Source of the DNA: Alligator mississippiensis
Taxonomy: Eukaryota > Chordata > Crocodylia > Alligatoridae
Length of the DNA: 64,000 nucleotides
Reading direction: 5' to 3'
NCBI RefSeq assembly: GCF_030867095.1
Contig: NC_081830.1
Span: 33,835,832 to 33,899,831, forward strand
In this document: positions 24,648-35,279 of the stretch, piece by piece
How positions within the stretch are numbered: position 1 is the first letter of the stretch
Layout: every line of letters begins with the position of its first letter
The notes under the pieces: generated by a model
The model's database searches: none
Told to the model about the DNA's origin: nothing
What the model saw: the letters and a program-made list of their open reading frames with translations, nothing else
Position numbers and translations under genes: made by a program

Positions 24648-26165
24648 TCATAGATTTCATAGACGTTAGGGCTGGAAGGGACCTCAAAGATCATCAAGTC
24701 CAGCCCCCTGCCCCAAGGGCAGGAAGTCAACTAGGGTCAAAGGATTCCAGCAAGATAAGCATTCAAGCGTTTCTTGAATGAGTCCAGAGTAGGTGTCTTC
24801 TGGAGGGAGTCTATTCCAGGTCTTGGGGGCTCAGACAGTAAAGAAACGTTTTCTTATGTCCAGCCTAAAACGGTCTTGGACAAGATTATGACCATTGGTC
24901 TTTGTTTTTTCTTGGGGCACTCTGGTGAACAGACATTCTCCCAGGTCCTGATGTACATCCCTTATGTACTTATAAGCAGCCACCAGGTCCCCCTTGAGCC
25001 TGCGCTTTTTCAGGCTGAAGAATCCCATGCCTCTCAGCCTCTCATCATAAGGTCTGTTCTCCTGCCCTCTGATCATGCACATGGCTCTCCTCTGGACTCT
25101 CTCAAGCTTTTCGACATCCTTCTTGAATTGTGGAGCCCAGAATTGGATGTGGTACTCCAGCTGCAGCCTTACCAAGGCCGAGTATAGTGGGAGGATGACA
25201 TCCTGAGATTTACTTGAGAAGCATCTATGGATGCAAGCCAGAGTTTTGTTTGCTTTACCAGCTGTGACACTGCATTGGTGGCTCATGTTTATCTTGTGGT
25301 CAAGCATGGCCCCCAAGTCTCTTTGAGCCATGGTGCTAGCAAGCATAGCACTACTGAGCCTATAAGTATGCTGAGGGTCTTTTTTCCCAAGGTGGAGTAC
25401 CTTACATTTGTCGGTATTGAATGTCATCAGGTTTGTATCCACCCACTTACTAAGTTTATCCAAGTAAGCCTGGATCACTAGCCTGTCCTCAGGTGTGGAT
25501 GCTATGCCCCAAAGTTTAGTGTCATCGGTGAACTTAGTCAGTGCGCTTCTGACACCAGTGTCCACATCATTGATAAAGATGTTAAAGAGAACCAGTCCAA
25601 GGACAGAGCCAATGGGTCTCTGGATGCAACCTCGGAGCCAAGTTCACAGCCATCAGACTGTGATGTAGTCGAGGCCACAGTTGGCCAATTTTTCCATGAA
25701 GAGGTCATGAGACACCAGATCAAAGGTTTTTTTAAAGACCAGATATATGACGTCAATCTCTTCTCCCTGGTCCAGGTGATATGTCACCTGGTCATAGGAG
25801 GAGATGAGATTGGCCAGGCAAGACCTGCCTGCGACAAACCCATGCTGGCTGTGTCTCAGGATGTTGCCCTCAGCCAGCTTATCCAGAAGGATCTCCTTGA
25901 TAATTTTCTCCAGAATGTTACTGAAGATTGAGGTCAAGCTGATTGGCCTGTAATTCCCAGGATCTACTTTCCGCCCTTTCTTGAAGATGAGTACCACATT
26001 GGCCTTCTTCCAATCTTCAGGTACTTCTGAGTGCCACGAGTTTTCGAATATTTTTGCCAATGGTTGGGCTATGACACCTGCCAACTCCTTGAGTACTCTA
26101 GGATGTAATCTGTCAGGACCAGCTGACTTGAAGGTGTCCAGCCTTCAGAGGATAGGTCCAGCTAT
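24648..26165 (-). mobile_element. CR1 LINE, 5'-truncated, RT domain decayed
   Basis: Minus-strand RT pieces at 25653-26084 (PEDWKKANVVLIFKKGRK, GNYRPISLTS, HGFVAGRSC) and 24831-25565 (SALTKFTDDTKLWG through FRLDIRKRFFTV), then a tail at 24648-24760. Two catalytic positions are changed: the first Asp motif reads YLVFKKTFD (D to V) and the second FTDD. A frameshift separates the two parts. Not functional. Confidence 0.9.
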
Positions 26166-26416
26166 ACAGCTCACCCTTTGAAGCACTTAAAGGAGTTCAA
26201 AATGCTTCAGATATGACATCTGTCTGCAACTTAACATACTACTATGAGCACCTCCTTCAGCCCCTGTCTTGGGGCAAACAGAACTTTCCTGAGGGCATGA
26301 GTTGGGCTCTGTTGGGTTGAGATCTTCCCAATGTCCTGAAATACATCTTCTAACTCATTGGTTCCCTACCCTTCTTGATGAAACCAAGGATTTGATACAT
26401 GTTTAGCCCAATTACA

Positions 26417-26565
26417 GGGATCTTGGTAGTAGCTGTATTGGTCTACACACAAAGGCAGACAAACTCTTTGGGAAGAGATGATATCTTTTATTAGACTAAC
26501 TAAATAGTTGTAAAAAAGTTGTTCTTTGCAAGCTTTCAGACACACAGATCCTTCTTCAGGCAAAA
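26417..26565 (+). mobile_element. Foldback/MITE-like repeat, copy B
   Basis: GTAGCTGTATTGGTCTACACAC, then GATATCTTTTATTAGACTAACTAAATAGTTG, CAAGCTTTCAGACACACAG and CTTCTTCAGG, in the order opposite to copy A. About 150 bp. Confidence 0.65.
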
Positions 26566-26843
26566 AAAGAAATTGAAAATGGTGAGAGAAATTAAAGATG
26601 ATCAGAAATCTCTCAAGTATGGAAAAAAGCCAGTCTTTGGAAAGCTGTTCTATGACAATGCAAATGAAGCAGAGTTTCTGAGACAAAGGCAGGCAGGTTA
26701 CCTGGAGTTATCAGATGGCAGACAGGCAGTAGGGGGTCTTAAGTCCAATGTTAATATTTAGTTCAGGCTGTAGTATTTGGCTTTTTTCTTCATGTTGTGC
26801 AGTTTCCATTTTAAATGGCAAAATGTAATATTTTCCATGTTTC

Positions 26844-26926
26844 GGGGATCTTGGCTGTAGCCCTATTGGTCTAAGCACAAATATCTTTTATGAGGTGATA
26901 TCTTTTATGAGACCAACTAAATTAGC
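26844..26926 (+). mobile_element. Foldback/MITE-like repeat, copy C (truncated)
   Basis: GGGATCTTGGCTGTAGCCCTATTGGTCTAAG and GATATCTTTTATGAGACCAACTAAA repeat the first half of copy B, about 430 bp further on in the same orientation. The second half is missing. Confidence 0.6.
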
Positions 26927-27949
26927 CCAATTATGGGTACTTTTATCCCCTGGTACTTTTACAAACAGCAGCTCCTCCTGCTGGTTATTTAGAGAAACAT
27001 TAACCACCAGAACAGTTTAGATATTATTCTTCTCCTCTTTCCCCCACCTCATTTTTTCTCAAATTATAATCTGGGGGTTTATGCTCAGTGATGCACTTAG
27101 AGACATATATCAGCTCAGCCAGCACACAACCTACCATGCACACTCAAGGACCATGTAGATGTTTGCACATCTACAACAAACATAGAATAGGACTAAGTGT
27201 AGGGTGTAAAATCAAATAGGATTCTGCCATCAGTTCACACATGTCCTTTTGGGGAGACTAACTCCTTGCTGTAAGCCCTGAGTTTTCCCAGTTCCCTCGG
27301 GGCTGTGGCTTTTCTTGTGCTGTTTGCCCCAGAGCATGAAGCTCCATTGGCTCTTCCATATGGATTCTGACTTCAAGTCCCACATGCCTTTTTGCCTCGG
27401 GTCTCTCTTCTTATAGCATTTGGGTCCCAGTGTCAGAGCACTGTCTGCCGTCCCACAGTTTTACTCTGCACTGGGTGACTTCCTTTGTTCAGGGAATTCT
27501 AATGTCTTTGCCAAGTGTTAGTTCTAGGTTTCCCAGCAGTCTCCCTTTGAGCATGTTTTCCCAGATCCTAATTATCATCTGGTTTCTCATCAGGAACTCA
27601 GTTTTTTCTCCCCAAACTGCAATGATGGCCCTTTAACTTAAAATCAATCCCAAACTCTTCACCTGCCTACTGTGCCCTCTGATAAAAAGCATGTCTTGGC
27701 TCTGTTTCTTTTTTATGTGGAGTGCAGTTCTCTTCAGATTTCCACAATACCGTGTCATAGCTACCCTCCTTTGCCTGAGTTAACTGAAAGCTTTTGAAAA
27801 CATCAAATGTGCAGAACCGGCTACTGTCAGGAATAATACTCCCACTGACTCCTTCCTCTTTAATGGCTCCCATTGCTTGGAGAACCAGGGTAAAACACGG
27901 CTTCAGCTTTCCCATTATCCTCCATATTTTCTGAGTTTTACCTGGTGGA

Positions 27950-28060
27950 CAAGGTTATTTGGGTAAATATGATATCTTTTATTTTAGACCAACTAAATAG
28001 TTGGAAAAAAATTTTTGCAAGCTTTCAGGCACAAACACCTTCATCAGGCAGGGGGAGAGT
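27950..28060 (+). mobile_element. Foldback/MITE-like repeat, copy D (truncated)
   Basis: GGGTAAATATGATATCTTTTATTTTAGACCAACTAAATAGTTGG, then GCAAGCTTTCAGGCACAAACACCTTCATCAGGCAG. It is the second half of the family unit; the GTAGC...GGTCTA start is missing. Confidence 0.65.
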
Positions 28061-28922
28061 CTGCAGTTGTTTTGTGTTCTCCTGGATGGGATAGAAGCCA
28101 GTACACAAAAATACAGGTCAGTGAAAACGCAGATATGAGGATCAGAGGTTAACTCTGTTGGGGCTTTTAACTGCTCCCTGTTCCCCTTTAGGGTTTTTCC
28201 TTAATTTATATTCTTCTTTGACATGATGTATTGTTCAGAAGTCACTCAGAACCAAGTAGTCCGACAGGCTTGCTTCCTCCAGGATCTCAGTTCTAATTAA
28301 AGAGCACTGCCTAGCTTGGGGCTTTGAAGAACATAAGAATCAGCCTCAGCTGTCCCACGCCAGATCCTCCTAAAGTGACAGTTCTCCATACCTTTATGAT
28401 TCTCAGCTACTCATCACCTTAACTTCTGTTGTGGCTGAGCTTCACGCTAGCAACTCTTTCTTGCTCAGTTGACAATCCCTCTCAGGCACTGTGGCAAAGC
28501 GTAATGGAGCTATAATGAGGTAAAAAGGCTTTTGGAAAGAGAGAGGACTGAAACTTCCACAGAAGCACTCAAAGGCTTAGCTAATTAGCATGTACATCTT
28601 AACATGATCCTTGGGAGGAATAATGATGAGCAATTGTGCCTGACGTAGCTTGCTCTGAACAGGACTGAAGCACGCCTTCTTTAGTGTTAATATTTCCTTC
28701 CCAAGGTCCTTCACCTTCTACCTTATGTCTAATAAGGTATTTTTTGTCCTTGGTTCCCACCTATTGTTGGAAGGGGCTTTTTGTTTCCTGTCCCCTTCAG
28801 GTCCCTCCATCACAGTATGCAAGTACATTTTTTTCCTGAGCTCGCTTCATACAAATAAACCCTCACCTCCTGCCACACAGATGTGCAAGGCACAGCTGGT
28901 CACAACTACATGCTCAGCACTG

Positions 28923-29015
28923 AACTCTGGCATTTAATGGCTTTGGAGGCAGTCTTTCCATCAGTCTGGCAACTCTGGCATTTAATGGCTTTGGAGGCCA
29001 TCTTCCCGTCAGTCT
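28923..29015 (+). repeat. 48-bp tandem duplication
   Basis: AACTCTGGCATTTAATGGCTTTGGAGGC occurs at 28923 and again at 28971, followed each time by a (A/C)(G/A)TCTT(T/C)CC(A/G)TCAGTCT variant. Two copies, slightly diverged. Confidence 0.8.
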
Positions 29016-29063
29016 CCCAAAAATGCACTCTACCACCAACCTCCAGCTGCCTGAAGCATAATT

Positions 29064-29345
29064 CAATGGTTCTCGACCTTTTTAGACTTGAGGCACCCCT
29101 CGCTAGACTTAAGGTGCCCTTTGGAAACTTCCAGCTCTTAGCTTTCAAGTGTTTTTTGATTCTGGATAAACAAGAGAGGAATTTTTCTGTTGCAAAGTAC
29201 TCAGAAGGACTATAGCAGGTCAGAGTGTTTTTGACCCTATGGATTCATATTTGAAATCTCAGTGTTTATCTTGTGAATCATGGGGAGGCGGTTGCACACC
29301 TAACAGTGCTAATGTTGTGTGGCACCCTACAGCACCCTTAAAATG
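29064..29345. mobile_element. Decayed hAT copy of the 41.86-kb family, opposite orientation
   Basis: Starts CAATGGTTCTCGACC and shows the same landmarks in order as the reverse of 41857-42145: GGCACCCCT, ACTCAGAAGGACTATAGCAGGTCAG, TTTATCTTGTGAATCATG, GCACACCTAACAGTGCTAA. The far TIR is not visible. Confidence 0.7.
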
Positions 29346-29599
29346 ATCTGTACAGAGGATATGACTGCAACACGGAAGCAGCATTTCCAAGCAGAGACAC
29401 CCCTGAGCATGAGCTGCCCACCTGCTCCTGCTCACATGCTTCAAACCTGGAACCATGACACTAGAAATGTTCTGGCCCTAATGGCTGCACTTATGCATGT
29501 CAATGACTGGGGTCTTAAGAACAGCCACAGAGGGATGCTTTTTCATGTGTTTTCTGATTATAAAAAGTAAGAGAGCAATTCTTCTATTGCTAAAAAGAA

Positions 29600-29830
29600 T
29601 ACTCACCAGTATATTTCCAGCCTTGGAGAACGATTGGTATTGTTGGCTCTGTCCTTTTTTGAGGATCGTTTGTTAAAGGATAATATAAGGAAATCACTCC
29701 CACGCTCCTGAAATCTCAAAGCCAAGTAACATAGCATCTAATTTTCTCTCCCAGTTTTGTCCTGCTACTTACATAATCTCTTGTCTCTGGGTTTCCACTC
29801 TGTTTGGATTGGCTGCCAAACAAGAAAGCA
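29600..29830. repeat. Unnamed dispersed repeat, copy without insert
   Basis: CCTTTTTTGAGGATCGTTTG, AAAGGATAATATAAGGAAATCACTCCCACGC, AGCATCTAATTTTCTCTCCC and TAATCTCTTGTCTCTGGGTTTCCAC match 33840-34180 in the same order. Nature unknown. Confidence 0.6.
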
Positions 29831-30795
29831 CCAGATCTCCTCTGCACCCTGGCATTAAGCACCCTTCCAGTGCCATCAGCACTTGTGGGCACAAGGCCCT
29901 TCAGCACCCCTGAGTAGTACCCCTCACAATTGACTTACTCAGGGGATCAATCAGGAGAATGTGGTATGGGCACATGGGTGCCATTTATACTCCTTGTCAC
30001 AAAGCATCCCACAATGTACCCCTGAAGCCCTGAGTTTCTCCCCACTGTGCTTCCATTTGCCCCAAGGAACAAACCAAGGTTGCTCTAAGATAGTTTCCTA
30101 TCCCAGCACCTCAGTTCCTCTGCAGTTGCAATGAGGAATCTCTGCCAGCCCCAAGTCCCCCACACCCCGCTTATGGGTTATGGCAGAAATTATAGGTCCC
30201 CCTCTTCAAGGAGAGAGACACCCTGGAATATCACTCTTTCCACTGGCAATCAGTAAGGAGATGAACAGCAAAAGGATTTATTTCATAGGATGAAAGAATT
30301 ATGCAAACAAAACAGACCATAGGTTTGGTGCCAGAAAATAAAATAAGTACAGATTTATACCCTCTCATCTGGCTACCCTTAGCTTCCATGACAGTTCTTG
30401 CCAGAGTTCGAGAGATCTACCTGCATGCTGACTCTACCAGTCCAGTGTAACTGGGGCCAGTGAAACCCCAACACCTGAGATTCAAAGATGAATGTTCTAG
30501 CCTAGTAGCTAGGCTCTAAAAAACCTGCAAACCAGTGCACTCCCCACCCCTAAGTTAGCTCTCTTCTAATATTCAGGAGCCACCAGATTCCTCCAGGAAG
30601 TTCTGGTGTGCCTGGGGCACCTGGTGTCCCACTTGATGAGCTATTATTTCCAGATGCCTTTGCTACTGAAGAGTTGATTGCCCCCATCATATGCAGTCAA
30701 TGCCCAGGAGTGCACATCCTACCAGTGGCCCCTTTGGTCTGCTATTGTGAGTACCAGCGGTCTTGGCTCTACAACACAATGGCAAGGGATAATTA

Positions 30796-30900
30796 TGCAA
30801 TGATTTCTTAGGGTGGTATCTTTTACTGGACTAACAAGGTAATTGGGATAAAGGTAGGTGAGCTTTTGAAGGCATTCTTCCTCCTGGAAAATTAGCAATT
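30796..30900 (+). mobile_element. Related repeat, copy E
   Basis: TGATTTCTTAGGGTGGTATCTTTTACTGGACTAACAAGG, then GGGATAAAG and GAGCTTTTGAAGGC...CTTCCTCCTGG. The closest match is the 48.1-kb element (subfamily with GATTTCTTA(A/G)GGTG). Confidence 0.55.
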
Positions 30901-33040
30901 CCGCCCACTCCCTGAGTTCCCTGACTAAACCATATCCAAAACCATAAACATATACATAGTTAGCATAGCATAGTCCATATAATAATAACAGTAGATTCAA
31001 TGGATCCAGCCTAACATGGGCTTTCCAATGAGATCCACATGCCATATTAGTACAGTAAAACACAAGAAAACAATTATGACATGCCATGAACCCCAAAATG
31101 TAACAGGGTTCATGACACCCCGCTTCCCCACAGTTGAGAAATCCAATCTCTGGAAGCCATTTAGGAGTTCTGGCATATCCAGGGTGTCAACCACCCTCAG
31201 ATGAAACTATTCCATTTTGGCATCACAGGCCTTCTCTACCTGAACACAGGACTTGCTAACACCAAACTGGTTAGCCACAGATCAATAGCAATCTCATCTG
31301 AAAGCAGTTTGATGCTAAAAATATGGTTGAGAGACACCCAAAGTCCCTCACAAACTCATGCATGTTCTCAGCAGTAAAGCCTTACATATAGAGGAGCCTG
31401 TATATGGCTTATATGAAAGAGGGGAGATACCCAGGATGGTATGGGAGACAGAGGTCCATTTTCCTTCCCCGCAGAGCTGCTGGGCAAAAAGCAAAGAGGA
31501 AGGTGGAGCATCAAGACCAGTTCTCTTCAGGGATGTGGAATTTCTCTGGAGTTGTTCCCCTGGCTGCCCTGCCTCCTCCTGTCGCACTGAGTACACACCA
31601 AGCCAAAACACCCTCAGGCCATCTCTAGACTGTACACCATGCCCAGCAGCCTCTCAAACATGCCATGATACCCAGTGGGCCCAGCCCTCACAACTGGAAG
31701 CAGCATAGCCTCATCCGTGCAATGTTGGGGATGGGCTGTCACTGTTACTGCCATGCTAATTGGCCCACCCATGGTTGATGCAAGTACACTGCTTAGGGTG
31801 CTATTCTTGGTCCCAGTTAGTTTGCCTTAGGGATACAGAACTGGCCTTCCCCCCTACTATGACACGCATCTTAGGAGAGGTTCTTTGAATTGTACAGCAT
31901 GTCTGCTCCCCTGCCCCTTGCTCTGTGTGTGCAGCTGTTTTCTCTCCATAAGGGGATGACTCAACAAAACAGTTCAACCTAGTAGGAGTCTTCCATGTGT
32001 TCTCCTTCTAGGGCATGCAACCAAGTTTTTCCTCACTGAACTTAGCCAGGCCCCATCAGTCTTACTACAGGCTTTTGTGCGCTGAGAGAGCCTGAAGCCT
32101 GAGGGAATAATTCAACACGAGTGTATAATTATGGATTCCAATAACAATTTTGTTGTTCTTGTTTTGGGTTTTTCTCTGGCTGTAGCTATTTCATGGAAAT
32201 TGCTCTGGCAAATGTCTCCTGCAGGACTACATTTTCTTAAAGTCATCTCCTCCACTCCCCTACAGTTCTGCCTGAAAACTTTGTAGGTACAGAATATAGC
32301 AATCCTCAGGTTGGAAAATGCCCTAATTTGATTCTTTTTTTCATGGTTGAAAAGATATATTGTTCCACGTGGCCATGAGAATGTCAGCATAACGCTGGCA
32401 GAATCAGTCCACTCCCCAACACATCTCAAATAAGCCCCTAAACCAGACCTTATGGGAGTCATGAATTCACTCTCCCCTTTATATCATGTCCACCCATTTC
32501 ATAACCCCAGGTGTACTAGAAGCTCCTGGTCTCTCTGCTATCCCTGCAGGCAAACTCCCCAAAACCATGCCATCCTACTTCTCCCTCTAAACCAGAGCAG
32601 ATAATACATTTGTGTAAGTTTTCTGTTATCCCCTGTTAGATTGGTTTTCTGGCCTGTCAGGACAATTATAAAAGTCCCAAAGCCATCTTTCCAGGATCAG
32701 AAAAATTCCAGGATCCATGTTGCTTCTGTTTTCCCTGCTGTCAGCCGTGGGACAACTGGTCATAGCTTTCCAGATCTAGGGACTTCCTTGAGCTTGTTCC
32801 CAAGTTCATACCCAAACATCTACAGAGAAGGAAATATACTGAGAAAGAAACAACTTACCTTTTTGCCAGCACTTCTCTGGAGATCTGTTTCTTTTCTTCC
32901 TATGTTACTGCTCCTTTTTACATGTGTTTCTATTTTCTTGTTCCTTGATTTTCCCTGTGTTTCTCTTGGCCATGGGGCTGTAGTCTCAGCCACTTTGTGA
33001 CCACTTTTTCAGCCCAAGTTTCCTCTCCCTCTTAAATACA
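30900..33040. other. No gene recognised
   Basis: Intergenic DNA without identifiable repeats or exons. The longest frames (116-125 aa) show no domains. Confidence 0.5.
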
Positions 33041-33044
33041 ATTT

Positions 33045-33780
33045 TTAGAATCATAGAATCATAGGGCTGGAAGGGACCCTGAAGGATCGTTGGGTCCAGC
33101 CCCCTGCATGAGCAGGAAAGACATCTGGGGTCAGATGACCCCAGCCACGTGACCATCCAGTCTTCTCTTGAAGACCTCTAGATGATTGCACCACCTCTGG
33201 GGGGAGCTTGTTCCATTGTCTGGACACCCTAGTTATAAAGAAGTTTTTCCTAATGTTCAGCCTGAAACTATCTTCCAAGAGTTTGTGGCTGTTGTTTCTA
33301 GTTTTTCCCCAGGGCGTCCTGGTGAACATTTGTTCACCTAGTCCCTGATGTACGCCTCTGACATAGCAGTAAGCTGCAATCAGGTCCCCTCTCAGCCTTC
33401 TTTTCTTTAGGCTGAAGAGTCCAAGATTCCTCAGCCTCTCCTTATATGGCTTGCCTTGCGAGTCCCTGATCATGTAGGTGGCCCTTCTCTAGACCATCTT
33501 GGGTTTTAGGACGTCCTTGTTGAAGTGTGGCGCCCAGAACTAGACGCAATACTCCAGCTGCAGCCGCACCAATGTTGAGTAAAGCGGGAGAAACACTTCT
33601 TTGGATTTACTGGAGATGCATCGATTGATGCATGCCAGAGTTTTATTGGCCCAATGACTACTGCATTGCATTGTTGGCTCATATTCATGCTGGGGTCTAT
33701 TGTTACCCCCAGATCCCTTTCATTTGTAGTGCTGATCAGGTTATTCTGTAATTTCACAGTGCTGGGCTTCATGTTGATAA
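33045..33780 (-). mobile_element. CR1 LINE 3' fragment
   Basis: The tail at 33045-33140 carries AATCATAGAATCATAGGGCTGG-type ends. The body codes in broken frames for the RT C-terminal region: [15 protein letters not shown] and FRLNIRKNFF (33051-33473), and ERDLGVTIDPSMNMSQQC near 33.7 kb. 5'-truncated near 33780, where a different dispersed repeat begins. Confidence 0.85.
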
Positions 33781-33839
33781 GGATGACATCGGAGTGTATG
33801 GTGGCCTGCTCTCTCTTTTTTCTTTCTGCCAGAATTAGG

Positions 33840-34200
33840 CAAATTTTTGCTCTCTCCCTTTTTGAAGGGAAATCTTTAGCTAAAGGATAGTATGAGGAAC
33901 TCACTTCCACATGCCTAAAGCCCTGAGCCATTGTGCAAAATAGTATCTTAATAGTATCTTAAATACTGGAGGCTACAAGTGAGAGAAGAACAGTGGGGAA
34001 AAAAACCTTGATCAGACCCTGCTCACTCTCTTTCAGTATCTGCTCTCTGCCACTGGGCAGGATGGACCTATGGTCTGATCCAGTAAATGGCAGTTCTTAT
34101 GCTCTTACCTAATTTTCTCTCCCTCTTCTGCCATACCAGATACATAATCATTTGTCTCTGGGTTTCCACAGTTGTGTTTCTCCCTTTCTTCCCCCAGTTT
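33840..34200. repeat. Unnamed dispersed repeat, copy interrupted by a SINE-like insert
   Basis: CCTTTTTGAAGGGAAATC, AAAGGATAGTATGAGGAACTCACTTCCAC, then an insert (33951-34107), then CTAATTTTCTCTCCC and TAATCATTTGTCTCTGGGTTTCCAC. The uninterrupted version is at 29.6 kb. Confidence 0.6.
33951..34107 (+). mobile_element. SINE-like insert with TTCTTATG(C/T)TCTTA tail
   Basis: About 155 bp, ending GGTCTGATCCAGTAAATGGCAGTTCTTATGCTCTTA, the 3' tail style of a reptilian retroposon family (GGTCTG(A/G)(T/C)CCAGTA...TTCTTATGTTCTTA). Absent from the paralogous position near 29738. Preceded by an 11-base tandem AATAGTATCTT. Confidence 0.55.
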
Positions 34201-34682
34201 GGGATCACTCATTCTCTATTTTGTGGGACTCTGGTTTGTTTTCCAGAACTCCCTCTGGTCCAAACCCCGGTAATGGGAAGATGAGAGATAGGACCCTAGC
34301 TTGTGTTGATATCTGATCTTTTCTCTGGTAGTTACTTCACTGTCCTTTAAGGGCTTTGATTAGCATTTTAAATATTGTTGTTCAGTTCCAACCTCAGTGC
34401 TGATAAATGGGTGCCTTGCTGTTTCTGTAGTATGCATTTAATAGTCGGCAGAGGGTTATCTTCTGTCCCATTGGGAGCAGGGAAGGGAACAGAATACAGG
34501 CAGTCCTCAACTTAAGATGTTTCGAGTTACAATGAATGGCACTTATGATGTTTATAAATTGACACCCATTTTGACTTTCTGATATCAATTTCGACTTTAC
34601 GATGCTTGATCTGATGCCACACCAGTGAACAAGTTCATTGAGTCACTCATCTCCCTGGAGAACATCTGTCCAAACTTCCTTG

Positions 34683-34814
34683 GACACTTTCTTTAAGAAA
34701 GCAGACAAGACTCCAGAAAAACCTGCAGCCAAGAACCCTTCAAAAAGTCCAACCAAGAGCCCTTCAAAGAGTCCAGCAAAGTCACCTCAAAGAAGTCCTT
34801 CCAAATCAATATGA
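34683..34814 (+). pseudogene. Remnant of transposase C-terminal tail in the pogo-like element
   Basis: One + frame reads DTFFKKADKTPEKPAAKNPS, then a run of SPTKSPSKSPAKSPQRSP-type repeats, and ends SKSI-stop. This Lys/Ser/Pro tail lies where the transposase C-terminus would be relative to the 3' TIR. Upstream the frame is lost. The SPxK-like repeats are unusual, and I cannot match the tail to a named family. Confidence 0.5.
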
Positions 34815-34930
34815 TTGCCATTTACAATATAATTACATTAATGTATAATATAAATGTAATATACATAAATACAATATACAGTATTGTATACAATATACAA
34901 TATAAATACATAGATATTACTCATCTATAA
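34815..34930. repeat. AT-rich palindromic core of the pogo-like element
   Basis: TATA/TACA-rich stretch with short inverted repeats (GTATTGTATACAATATAC). It follows the transposase-tail stop codon. Confidence 0.7.
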
Positions 34931-35279
34931 TTGATTGAGTACAAAATTCTGGCTTATTTTTGGTGAAAATAGGGTATCAGGCCTTGGTTTAGGAACCAAT
35001 CCCCCATTTATAACATTGTTCCTATGGGAAAATCGGTTCCAAGTTACGATGTTTCAACTTAAGACGCAGTTTTCTGGAGCCAATTGTGTCCTAAGTCCGA
35101 GGACTGCCTGTAAGAAGACTTTCTTTCAGGGTGCTGTCTCTCACTGAGCGTCATTCCATTCCATATTTGCCTCCTGAGCTCATGTAGCATGGGTACACCC
35201 AAAAGTATGCCCTGATCCCAATCACAAGGGAGTGGTGAGAGGTGAGGGTGCTGTGGGAGGGTTCACCACCACTGACTTA

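Larger units (their letters stand above)
34497..35110 (+). mobile_element. Tc1/mariner pogo (Tigger-like) element with TA target duplication
   Basis: Ends are CAGGCAGTCCTC and GAGGACTGCCTG, a perfect 12-bp terminal inverted repeat, each next to TA (34495-34496 and 35111-35112). The inner arms continue as imperfect repeats (ACTTAAGATGTTTCGAGTTAC against GTTACGATGTTTCAACTTAAG). TIRs of this kind and TA duplication are typical of pogo/Tigger elements. Inside is a short coding remnant (34683-34814) and an AT-rich core (34815-34925). At 614 bp it is an internally deleted, non-autonomous copy. Confidence 0.85.

Noticed and set aside
24091..24781. Overlapping 117-168-aa frames
   Set aside because: They lie in the degenerate minisatellite and a CR1 tail, with no domain.
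28923..29015. CRISPR-like direct repeats
   Set aside because: Only two copies of a 48-bp unit in vertebrate DNA; a simple tandem duplication.
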